The position numbers and the translations under genes are program-made. From contig NZ_POSO01000003.1 in assembly GCF_002993975.1 (NCBI RefSeq), positions 366 through 46,284 of the forward strand: a DNA stretch of 45,919 bases, written 5' to 3'. The notes beneath the pieces are model-generated. The model searched no databases. It saw nothing but the letters and a program-made list of their open reading frames with translations, and was not told where the DNA came from. The stretch comes from Apilactobacillus micheneri (lineage in GTDB: Bacteria > Bacillota > Bacilli > Lactobacillales > Lactobacillaceae). Shown here in pieces: positions 17,769-25,259 of this stretch (position 1 is the first letter of the stretch; each line of letters begins with the position of its first letter).

Positions 17769-19652
17769 ATGTGTGGATTTTGTGGATATGTAAATCAAAA
17801 AGATGTTCCTACTGATACTATCAGTAAAATGGCAGATCGAATTAAACATCGTGGTCCTGATGATGAACAATATTTTCAAGATGAAAATATTTCAATGGGT
17901 TTTAGAAGATTATCAATTATTGATTTAGCTCATGGAGGTCAACCTTTATTTAGTAAAGATCAAAAGAAGGTATTAACCTTTAATGGTGAAATTTATAACT
18001 ATAAAGAAATTAGAGCAGAACTACAAGAACAAGGATATGAATTTGAAACTGATGTTGATTCAGAAGTTTTAATTCGTGGATATGAAGCTTGGGGTTCCGG
18101 TTTATTAAAAAAACTTCGTGGAATGTATGCATTCGTTATTTATGATAAAGCTAATAATGAAATCTTTGGTGCAAGAGATCACTTTGGAATTAAGCCATTA
18201 TATTATTATGATGATGGTAATACATTTATGTATGCTTCTGAAATTAAAGCTTTTTTGAGTAATCCAGCTTTTAACAAAGAATTGAATATTGGATTATTAC
18301 CTATTCATTTAAGCTTTGAATTTATTCCTTCAGAGGAAACAATGTTTAAAAATGTTTATAAAGTAATGCCTGGTACATACTTTGTTCATCATATCGATAG
18401 TAAACAAACAGAAACTCATCGTTATTACCATTTCAATTACGATCATATTGATAATTCACAAACTGTTGAAGGCGATGCCAAAAAAATTGAGAGTCTTGTG
18501 AAGGATTCAGTTAAAACTCATATGGTTTCTGATGTCGAGGTTGGTAGCTTCTTATCTAGTGGGGTTGATTCAAGTTACGTATTAAACGAAGCTTCTAAAT
18601 TAAAACCTATTAAGTCATTTTCACTAGGCTTTGATAATTCAAAATATAGTGAATTATCTTGGTCAACTGATTTTGCTCACCAAATTGGTCAAGAAAATAC
18701 ACCAATTAAGATTACTGATGATGATTATTTCAATTTCTTACCAACCATGATGTACTACATGGATGAACCATTATCTAATCCTTCAGCTATTCAATTGTTT
18801 TATTTATCAAAAGGGACTAGAAAACAAGTTAAAGTTGCTTTATCTGGAGAAGGTGCTGATGAATTCTTTGGTGGATACAACACTTATCTTGAAGCTAAAC
18901 CATTCGAAAGATATCAAAAATATGTTCCTGGATTTATTAGAAAATCATTAGCTGCAATGGTTACTAAGTTACCAAGATTTCATGGCCGTCGTTTCTTAAT
19001 TCGTGGTGCGCAACCATTAAGTGAACGTTATTATCGAGTTAATTATGTCTTTAATTATGATGACAGAAATCGTTTATTAAAAGATCCTAGTATAAATCGT
19101 GATTCTGGAGCATATTCAAAACATATCTTTGATGAAGTTAAAGATAAAGATGAAATGACTCAAATGCAATATTTTGATATTAATACTTGGTTACCATTTG
19201 ATATTCTACAAAAAGCTGATCGTATGAGTATGGCTAACTCTCTTGAAGTAAGAACACCATTGGTTGATAAAGAAATTGCTGAATTTGCTTCAACAATGCC
19301 AATTAAAACGCGTATTAATGATGAGGGAACTAAAATTTCATTGAGAAAAGCTGCTGAAAATGCGCTTCCTGAAAAAGTTGCAATGAAAGAAAAATTAGGT
19401 TTCCCATCACCAATTGCTTCTTGGATTAGAGAACCTAAATTCCATAAGCGTATTGTTCGTGCATTTACTTCAGATGTCGCACAAAAGTTCTTTAATACTG
19501 ATGAATTGATGAGAATTCTTAAAGAGCATGATGAAGGTAAATCTAGTATGCAAAAAATTATGACCCCTTATCTATTTATTATCTGGTATGAAGTTTACTT
19601 CCCAGAAGATACTGATGCAGATACTATTAATAAAGTAGAATTACAAGCATAA
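17769..19652 (+). CDS. asnB: Glutamine-dependent asparagine synthetase-type amidotransferase
   Basis: Class II amidotransferase of the AsnB family, 627 residues. Cys2 is the glutaminase nucleophile after Met removal. FNGEIYNY marks the glutamine site, and the synthetase half has the pyrophosphate loop SSGVDS (263-268) and SGEGADEFFGGY. Family members either make L-Asn or amidate carboxyls in peptidoglycan precursors (AsnH/AsnB1 in lactic acid bacteria). It leads an operon with murE (26-nt gap), a D-Asp ligase-like gene and an aspartate racemase gene. I infer amidation of the cross-bridge D-Asp to D-Asn, but plain Asn synthesis is possible. The ATG follows AGGGGAT. A weak promoter (TTGCAT, 17-bp spacer, TATTAG) lies near 17674-17702. 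Confidence 0.9.
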   Translation: MCGFCGYVNQKDVPTDTISKMADRIKHRGPDDEQYFQDENISMGFRRLSIIDLAHGGQPLFSKDQKKVLTFNGEIYNYKEIRAELQEQGYEFETDVDSEVLIRGYEAWGSGLLKKLRGMYAFVIYDKANNEIFGARDHFGIKPLYYYDDGNTFMYASEIKAFLSNPAFNKELNIGLLPIHLSFEFIPSEETMFKNVYKVMPGTYFVHHIDSKQTETHRYYHFNYDHIDNSQTVEGDAKKIESLVKDSVKTHMVSDVEVGSFLSSGVDSSYVLNEASKLKPIKSFSLGFDNSKYSELSWSTDFAHQIGQENTPIKITDDDYFNFLPTMMYYMDEPLSNPSAIQLFYLSKGTRKQVKVALSGEGADEFFGGYNTYLEAKPFERYQKYVPGFIRKSLAAMVTKLPRFHGRRFLIRGAQPLSERYYRVNYVFNYDDRNRLLKDPSINRDSGAYSKHIFDEVKDKDEMTQMQYFDINTWLPFDILQKADRMSMANSLEVRTPLVDKEIAEFASTMPIKTRINDEGTKISLRKAAENALPEKVAMKEKLGFPSPIASWIREPKFHKRIVRAFTSDVAQKFFNTDELMRILKEHDEGKSSMQKIMTPYLFIIWYEVYFPEDTDADTINKVELQA

Positions 19653-19678
19653 ATTTAAATGTTAGGAAATGAATTTTA

Positions 19679-21220
19679 ATGTCACTTGGAATTAATGAAA
19701 TCAAAACAATTTTATCTGAACATAACTTACTAATTAAAATTGTTCCTAATAAAAATGAACAATTTGATGATGTGACTTATGATTCAAGAAATGTTCATAA
19801 CAACGCTTTATTTTTCTGTAAGGGAAACTTTAAACCAGAGTATTTAACAATGGCAAAAGCTGCTGGTGCTTCTGGCTATGTATCTGAAAAAAAATACGCA
19901 GAAGGAAGCAATTTAACACAAATTATTGTAAAAGATGTACAAAAGGCAATGTCTCTTATAGGCGCTGCCTTTTATCGCTATCCAGAGAATGATTTATTTA
20001 CGATCGCTTATACTGGGACAAAAGGTAAAACTACGTCTTCATATTTTGCTAGAAGTATTTTAGATAATACTACTAATAACAAAACAGGATTACTATCAAC
20101 AATTGATACCATTGTTGGCAATAATCCTGATCAAAAATTTAAATCACATCTTACGACACCTGAGTCCTTAGATATTTTTAAATATATGCGTATGGCTGTT
20201 GATAATGGGATGACTCATATGGTTATGGAGGTTTCTTCTCAAGCATATAAGAAAAATCGTGTTTATGGTCTTAAATATAACATCGGATTATTTTTAAATA
20301 TTTCTCCTGATCATATTGGTCCTAACGAACATCCAACATTTGCTGATTACTTGCACTGTAAAGAACAACTTTTAGTCAATTCAGATATTTGTATTATTAA
20401 TGCTGATACTGATCATTTTGAAGATATTTATATGGCTGCCAAAGCTACTACTCAACCGGAAAATATTTATTTATTTAGTGATCATGATCAATCTTTGATT
20501 GACAATCGTCATCCAGATTTTATCTTTGATAGTATCTCAGACACTATTAGTGATAATAAAATTAAGCTAGTTTCTAATAATAAAAAAGCTAAAGCCATGA
20601 AATTAGACGGCGAATATAAAATTGCTGTAGCAGGAGATTATAATGAATCTAATGCGACTTCAGCAATTATTGCTACCGGATTGTCTGGTGCAAGTAGTGA
20701 TGATGTAAGCAACGGATTATCCACTGTATTTGTTCCAGGTAGAATGGAATCTTATGATGCTAAAAGTCATGGGAACGTTTATGTTGATTATGCTCACAAT
20801 TATGCTAGTATGCATGCATTATTGAGTTTTTTAAAACATGGTAATCCTGATGGAAAAGTAATTGTAGTTGTGGGTAGTCCTGGTAATAAAGGAGAAGATC
20901 GTAGAAAGGGATTTGGAATTGCATTAACTGAAAATGCGGATGAAGCCTTTTTAACGACCGATGATCCTGCATTTGAAGATCCAGCTACAATTGTTGATGA
21001 AATTGATTCCTATATTAATCATGATAAAGTTAATGTTCATATTGAATTAGATCGTCGTTTAGCTATTAGTAAGGCTATTCATTCTGGTGATGAAAATTCT
21101 ATAATAGTAGTAGCAGGTAAGGGCAGAGACCCCTATCAAAAAATAAACGGTGTTGATACTCCTTACGAAACCGACTCCGTTGTAGTCAAAAATGTTTTGA
21201 AAGGAATAGAAAATGAGTAA
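19679..21220 (+). CDS. murE: UDP-MurNAc-L-Ala-D-Glu ligase, MurE (Lys type likely)
   Basis: Mur ligase that adds the third residue of the stem peptide in the cytosol, 513 residues. The ATP loop is GTKGKT (113-118), preceded by YDSRNV in the N-terminal UDP-binding domain. In the substrate loop the sequence is DDPA (428-431). Gram-positive Lys-adding MurE carries this pattern in place of the DNPR of diaminopimelate-adding enzymes, so L-Lys (or another diamine) is expected. It is the second gene of the cross-bridge operon and overlaps the next gene by 8 bases, which suggests translational coupling. Start supported by AGGAAATG. Confidence 0.92.
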   Translation: MSLGINEIKTILSEHNLLIKIVPNKNEQFDDVTYDSRNVHNNALFFCKGNFKPEYLTMAKAAGASGYVSEKKYAEGSNLTQIIVKDVQKAMSLIGAAFYRYPENDLFTIAYTGTKGKTTSSYFARSILDNTTNNKTGLLSTIDTIVGNNPDQKFKSHLTTPESLDIFKYMRMAVDNGMTHMVMEVSSQAYKKNRVYGLKYNIGLFLNISPDHIGPNEHPTFADYLHCKEQLLVNSDICIINADTDHFEDIYMAAKATTQPENIYLFSDHDQSLIDNRHPDFIFDSISDTISDNKIKLVSNNKKAKAMKLDGEYKIAVAGDYNESNATSAIIATGLSGASSDDVSNGLSTVFVPGRMESYDAKSHGNVYVDYAHNYASMHALLSFLKHGNPDGKVIVVVGSPGNKGEDRRKGFGIALTENADEAFLTTDDPAFEDPATIVDEIDSYINHDKVNVHIELDRRLAISKAIHSGDENSIIVVAGKGRDPYQKINGVDTPYETDSVVVKNVLKGIENE

Positions 21221-22463
21221 TAATACATCAAATTTTACGGTTGTACTATTAGGTAGTGATTTTAATGCTTATGGTATGGCTAGATCTTTATATGAAAAAT
21301 ATGGTAAGCCAGTTAAAGCCTATGCTGAAAAAGCTTTGGCACCTACAAGATATACTAAAATTGTAGATTTATCTTTAATTGATGGGTTTAGTGAAGATCC
21401 TAAGTGGATTGAAGAGATGCTTAAACTAAAACAAAAGTATTCGAAACATTCTGAACCAGTAATTTTAATTGGTTGTGGTGATGGATATGCAGAGTTAATT
21501 TCTAAGCATAAGGATGAATTAGACGATGTATTTATTTGTCCATATGTTAATTATGAATTGATTAAAAAATTAAACAGCAAAGAAAACTTTTATAAAGAAT
21601 GTGAAAAGTTTTCTTTACCATATCCTAAAACCAGAATTATTAGTAAAAGTGAATATGAAAGCGATGAAGATATTGAACAACCATTTGGCTATCCAGTAGC
21701 TTTAAAACCTACTAATAGTGTTGAATGGCTAGATATTCATTTTGAAGGTCGAAAAAAGGCCTTTACGATTAAATCAGAAGCTGAATTTAAAGATATTGTT
21801 AGTAAAATATATGATAATGGATATACATCTGACCTAATTTTGCAAGACTTTATTCCTGGCGATGATAGTAATATGAGAACTTTAAACGCTTATGTTGATA
21901 AAAATCATAAAGTTAAGATGATGTGTTTGGGTCATCCTTTATTAGAAGATCCATCACCATCTTCAATTGGTAATTATGTAGCTATCTTACCTGAATATAA
22001 TGAGAAATTATATTCAATGGTAAAAACTTTCCTAGAAGAAATTAATTTTACTGGATATGCTAATTTTGATATGAAATATGATATTCGTGATAATTCATTC
22101 AAACTATTTGAAATTAACTTAAGACAGGGTAGAAGTAGTTTCTTTGTTAGTTTAAACGGCTATAATCTTGCTGATTGGGCTGTTCAAGATTATGCTTTTG
22201 ATAGTTTAAAGGATAAAGATACAGTTTATGCTAATAAGGATAAATCCAAATATTGGTTATGGTTAGGTGTTGGTAAAGAAGTCTTTAAAAAATATGCTAA
22301 AGATAATGAAGACAAAGAATATGCCATGAAACTAATAAATAATCATCAATATGGAACAACTTTTTGGTATAACAAAGATCGTAACTTCAAACGATGGATG
22401 TTGGTAACTTGGATGAAGCATATTTATGCTAAAAATTTCCAAAAATATTTTACAAATAAATAG
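21213..22463 (+). CDS. ATP-grasp D-aspartate ligase (Asl/AslA type)
   Basis: Predicted to attach the beta-carboxyl of D-Asp to the epsilon-amine of the stem lysine, making the one-residue cross-bridge known from Enterococcus faecium (Aslfm) and lactococci. The 416-residue protein is an ATP-grasp carboxylate-amine ligase. The N-terminus VVLLGSDFNAYGMARSLYEK is a Rossmann-like pre-ATP-grasp domain. ALKPTNSVEW and LILQDFIPGDDSNM mark the ATP site, and FEINLRQGRSS carries the metal-binding residues. It overlaps murE by 8 bases (ATGAGTAA) and is followed 11 bases later by the racemase. Function rests on family and context; I cannot verify the amino acid used. Confidence 0.8.
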   Translation: MSNNTSNFTVVLLGSDFNAYGMARSLYEKYGKPVKAYAEKALAPTRYTKIVDLSLIDGFSEDPKWIEEMLKLKQKYSKHSEPVILIGCGDGYAELISKHKDELDDVFICPYVNYELIKKLNSKENFYKECEKFSLPYPKTRIISKSEYESDEDIEQPFGYPVALKPTNSVEWLDIHFEGRKKAFTIKSEAEFKDIVSKIYDNGYTSDLILQDFIPGDDSNMRTLNAYVDKNHKVKMMCLGHPLLEDPSPSSIGNYVAILPEYNEKLYSMVKTFLEEINFTGYANFDMKYDIRDNSFKLFEINLRQGRSSFFVSLNGYNLADWAVQDYAFDSLKDKDTVYANKDKSKYWLWLGVGKEVFKKYAKDNEDKEYAMKLINNHQYGTTFWYNKDRNFKRWMLVTWMKHIYAKNFQKYFTNK

Positions 22464-22474
22464 GAAATGATTTT

Positions 22475-23185
22475 ATGAAAAACTTTTTTTCAATTATTGG
22501 TGGAATGGGGACAGAAGCAACTGAAAGTTATATTCATGTTTTGAATAAGCGAACACCCGCTCATTCTGATCAAGATTATTTAAATTATATATTAGTAAAT
22601 CACGCTACGATTCCTGATCGTACTGATTATATTTTGGATAATTCTAAACCCAATCCATTAGTACCACTTATGGATGATATTAAACAGCAAAGTTCTCTAA
22701 AACCTAATTTTTTTGTTATTCCATGTAATACTGCCCATTATTTTTATAGTAAACTTCAATCGATTACTGATATACCTATTTTGCATATGCCCAAAGAAGC
22801 TGTTAAAGAAATAGGGCTAGTATATCCTAAAGCAAAAAAAGTTGGCTTAATTGCTACTCGAGGAACTATTTATGACGGTATATATGATAATGAAATTAGT
22901 AATTTCAATTATGAATTAGTGAAACCAACTAAGCATATTGAAGACGAAACTATGGATTTAATTTATAAATATATCAAAGAAAAAAATATAGTGAATGCTG
23001 AACTATATCATCATATTTTGGATGAAATGATTAATGAAATGAAATGTGATGTAGTTATCTTGGGATGTACTGAGCTATCATTAGCTCAAGAAAGAGCTTC
23101 TGATCATAATTATCCTTTAGTGGATGCACAATCTGTGCTTGTGGATCGAACCATTGATATGGCTTTGCATAATAAACAAAAATAA
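22475..23185 (+). CDS. racD: Aspartate racemase
   Basis: PLP-independent Asp/Glu racemase family, 236 residues, converting L-Asp to D-Asp. The two catalytic cysteines are Cys84 in VIPCNTAHY and Cys198 in LGCTELSLA. The N-terminal GGMGTEAT motif binds the substrate carboxylate. GGMGTEAT and the NTAHY context fit aspartate racemase better than MurI. It is the last gene of asnB-murE-ligase-racD and would feed D-Asp to the ligase upstream. Start supported by AGGAAATG; a strong terminator follows. Confidence 0.9.
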   Translation: MKNFFSIIGGMGTEATESYIHVLNKRTPAHSDQDYLNYILVNHATIPDRTDYILDNSKPNPLVPLMDDIKQQSSLKPNFFVIPCNTAHYFYSKLQSITDIPILHMPKEAVKEIGLVYPKAKKVGLIATRGTIYDGIYDNEISNFNYELVKPTKHIEDETMDLIYKYIKEKNIVNAELYHHILDEMINEMKCDVVILGCTELSLAQERASDHNYPLVDAQSVLVDRTIDMALHNKQK

Positions 23186-23229
23186 AAATAACGTAACTCT
23201 TATATTTTGAGAGTTACGTTATTTTTTTA
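23185..23229. terminator. Bidirectional terminator after racD
   Basis: A 14-bp stem (about 23187-23200 with 23210-23223), then a T-run; also serves the minus-strand neighbour, whose last codons are in it. Confidence 0.92.
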
Positions 23230-23560
23230 CAATTATTAGATTGAAAGTTAATAGTAATAGTATGGATAATATAAGAAGTATCATATTTATAGTCATTAGA
23301 TGACTTCTTTGCTTATTTGAATAATTTATTTCTACCATTATGGATGAAATTATTACTAAAATAACAGTAATAAATGATTCTATATTATTATTGTGAAAAA
23401 CTCGTATTGATAAAATGCCGTCGAACATAAACAACAGTATATATAAAATTCTATTAATGATTAACCAATTAATAATTCTTTTGACTGAAATTCTAGTGAG
23501 TCCCATTAATATTGATAATATATATATAAACATTATTGTAAACACAAGAAATACAAGCAT
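23219..23560 (-). CDS. Small integral membrane protein, possibly DUF1516 (YisL-like)
   Basis: 113 residues with four predicted helices (about 2-22, 30-50, 58-78, 90-110) and few charged residues. The third helix ends in IMVEINYSNKQRS, which resembles the MEM...K pattern of the YisL/UPF0344 (DUF1516) family. That match is from memory and weak. The ATG is well supported by AAGGAGATGATAGA. It converges on racD and shares its terminator. Function unknown. Confidence 0.65.
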   Translation of the reverse strand: MLVFLVFTIMFIYILSILMGLTRISVKRIINWLIINRILYILLFMFDGILSIRVFHNNNIESFITVILVIISSIMVEINYSNKQRSHLMTINMILLILSILLLLTFNLIIVKK

Positions 23561-23667
23561 TCTATCATCTCCTTTTTAGTAATTTTAACATAAAAGTTAT
23601 TTATAGTTTGAATTTATAAATTATAAATGGTAATATAAGCGAAAACTAAAGATAGAAGTGATTTAAT

Positions 23668-24591
23668 TTGACTAGAAAAATTGGTGTAATCGGAATGGGA
23701 CATGTAGGATCTACAGTTGCCCATTATATAGTTGCAAATGGTTTTACTGATGATTTAGTATTGATTGATAAAAATGAAGACAAGGTTAATTCGGATGCAT
23801 TAGATTTTCAAGATGCAATGCCTAACTTACCTTTTCATACAAATATCTACGTTAATGATTACTCAGCTTTAGGTGATGCTGATGTTATTATTTCAGCTGT
23901 TGGAAACATTGATTTGATTAAACAAACTGATGGAAAAGATCGCTTTGTTGAATTGTCAAATAATGTAGAAGCTGTTAAATCAATATCTGCTAAAATTAAA
24001 AGTTCTGGTTTTAATGGAATCTTAGATGTAATTACAAATCCAGTGGACGTTATTACTTCAATTTATCAAAAAGAAACGGGCTTACCTAAAGAAAAAGTTA
24101 TTGGAACTGGAACTTTACTGGACTCTGCTAGAATGAAGCGAGCAGTGGCTGCAAAACTTAATATAGACTCCAGATCTGTTGATGGATATAATCTGGGTGA
24201 ACATGGTAATTCTCAATTTACCGCTTGGTCTACAGTAAAAGTATTTGGTGAACCCATTACAAATTTAGTTAAAGAAAATAATTTAAACTTAGATACTCTT
24301 GATAAAGATGCCAGGGATGGTGGCTTTGAGGTATTTAAAGGTAAATTTTACACTAATTATGGTGTGGCAACTGCTGCAGTTAAATTAGCAAATGCAATTA
24401 TTTCGGATTCTAAGTCACAATTAGTAGTATCAAATTATCGCAAGGAATATGGTGTTTATTTATCATATCCAGCAATTGTTGGTAAAAATGGAATTGAAAA
24501 ACAAATTAACCTAAATTTAACAAAAGAAGAACTAGAAAAATTACAATACTCTGCTGACTTTATTAACCAAAAATTTGAAGAAAATAAATAA
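23668..24591 (+). CDS. L-2-hydroxyisocaproate dehydrogenase (L-lactate/malate dehydrogenase superfamily)
   Basis: NAD-dependent enzyme reducing branched 2-keto acids, as in amino acid transamination. At 307 residues it is very like Weissella confusa L-HicDH, sharing DFQDAM after the nucleotide site, ISNPVDV/ITNPVDV, GTGTLLDSAR and YNLGEHGNSQF. NAD binds at GMGHVG (9-14) and the catalytic His is His179. The start is TTG at 23668 with only a weak AAGTG before it. No in-frame ATG fits, and the N-terminus TRKIGVIG aligns with the family. L-lactate dehydrogenase activity is a less likely alternative. Confidence 0.88.
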   Translation: MTRKIGVIGMGHVGSTVAHYIVANGFTDDLVLIDKNEDKVNSDALDFQDAMPNLPFHTNIYVNDYSALGDADVIISAVGNIDLIKQTDGKDRFVELSNNVEAVKSISAKIKSSGFNGILDVITNPVDVITSIYQKETGLPKEKVIGTGTLLDSARMKRAVAAKLNIDSRSVDGYNLGEHGNSQFTAWSTVKVFGEPITNLVKENNLNLDTLDKDARDGGFEVFKGKFYTNYGVATAAVKLANAIISDSKSQLVVSNYRKEYGVYLSYPAIVGKNGIEKQINLNLTKEELEKLQYSADFINQKFEENK

Positions 24592-24614
24592 TATATATTT
24601 ATTAAAATTTATTC

Positions 24615-24643
24615 TTGCTATTGTTGAAATTGTTTGATAATAT
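24615..24643 (+). promoter_or_regulatory. Promoter of the DUF2187 gene
   Basis: -35 TTGCTA (24615-24620), exactly 17-bp spacer, -10 TAATAT (24638-24643). It starts 24 nt after the L-HicDH stop codon and shows that a start codon at 24615 for the next gene would be wrong. Confidence 0.75.
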
Positions 24644-24677
24644 CAATAACACAAATTTATCAAATGAGGTGAAAACT

Positions 24678-24884
24678 TTGGCTGAATTAAAAATTGGTGA
24701 CTATATATCTGCTCCACGTTTTGGTTATTTGAAGCATGATTTCGCTGGAACTGTTGACAAAATTTATGAAAATTCTGTAATGGTTCTTATTAATGAACAT
24801 CATAAAGATGATGATGTAGTAATTAATGAATATAACCAAAGAGCAATTGTAAGTAAAAAGAAAGCAAAAATTGCTAAAAAATAA
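24678..24884 (+). CDS. DUF2187 family protein (YkvS-like)
   Basis: A 68-residue cytosolic protein whose core KIGDYISAPRFGYLKHDFAG is typical of DUF2187, a small SH3-like beta-barrel family of unknown function in Firmicutes. The C-terminus is basic (SKKKAKIAKK). I chose TTG 24678 because GAGGTG (24666-24671) lies 6 bases before it; the upstream in-frame start at 24615 is the -35 element of the promoter. Confidence 0.8.
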   Translation: MAELKIGDYISAPRFGYLKHDFAGTVDKIYENSVMVLINEHHKDDDVVINEYNQRAIVSKKKAKIAKK

Positions 24885-24924
24885 TATAAACTAAATTGTA
24901 TATGCATTATTGTGCAACGTATGA

Positions 24925-24930
24925 TATAAT
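24925..24930 (+). promoter_or_regulatory. Extended -10 of tRNA-Gly(CCC)
   Basis: TATAAT with an upstream TG (TGATATAAT), ending 12 nt before the tRNA. No convincing -35 is seen. Confidence 0.7.
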
Positions 24931-24942
24931 TTATTTGTATCT

Positions 24943-25013
24943 GCGGGTATAGTTTAGTGGTAAAATATAAGCTTCCCAAGCTTAAGTCGCGGGTCCGATT
25001 CCCGTTACCCGCT
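24943..25013 (+). tRNA. tRNA-Gly(CCC) with C at position 55
   Basis: 71-nt tRNA, acceptor GCGGGTA/TACCCGC, discriminator T. The anticodon loop TTCCCAA gives CCC. G18G19 are kept. The T-loop reads TCCGATT, so position 55 (almost always T, modified to pseudouridine) is C. No CCA encoded. It sits 30-40 bases upstream of the argS T-box. Confidence 0.9.
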
Positions 25014-25019
25014 TAGTGA

Positions 25020-25049
25020 TTATCACTACCTAAGTGGATTTTATATATT
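25020..25049 (+). promoter_or_regulatory. Possible promoter of the argS T-box transcript
   Basis: -35 TTATCA (25020-25025), 18-bp spacer, -10 TATATT (25044-25049). Co-transcription from the tRNA-Gly promoter is also possible, because no T-rich terminator separates them. Confidence 0.45.
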
Positions 25050-25244
25050 CGATAATAAAAGATTAGTATGTATGTTTTGATATTTAGCGACTTCGGATTT
25101 GGTGAAAGCCGAAGAATCAAGCATATTGAATTCGTACTTTTTAGAATATTTTATAATAAAATAAGCGGATATATAATATCAAATAGAGTGGTACCGCGGG
25201 TTATCTCGTCTCTTGCAGTCTTTTTACTGTAAGAGACTTTTTTA
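25050..25244 (+). promoter_or_regulatory. T-box leader of argS
   Basis: Stem I runs from about 25057 to 25141. It has the AGTA specifier-loop motif (25065-25068), a distal hairpin CTTCGG...CCGAAG and the 3' specifier side GAATTCGTA (25128-25136). The T-box core GTGGTACCGCGGG is at 25188-25200. The terminator GTCTCTTGCAG/CTGTAAGAGAC (25209-25219 with 25227-25237) with a T-run follows. The Arg codon CGT at 25133-25135 sits one A before the lower helix, as in the leuS leader, so it is the likely specifier. Read from the GAA side the codon would be TTC. Confidence 0.9.
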
Positions 25245-25259
25245 TTGGAGGAAAATATA

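Noticed and set aside
24615-24677. N-terminal extension of the DUF2187 protein
   Set aside because: It coincides with a promoter of exact 17-bp spacing; TTG 24678 has GAGGTG before it.
25014-25030. Palindrome after tRNA-Gly as a terminator
   Set aside because: Stem of only about five pairs for a real loop, and no T-run.
25131-25133. TTC (Phe) as specifier of the argS T-box
   Set aside because: The downstream gene is clearly ArgRS, and CGT sits correctly relative to the lower helix; kept as an open point in the findings.
25245-25259. argS start at TTG 25245
   Set aside because: It overlaps the ribosome binding site used by ATG 25260.
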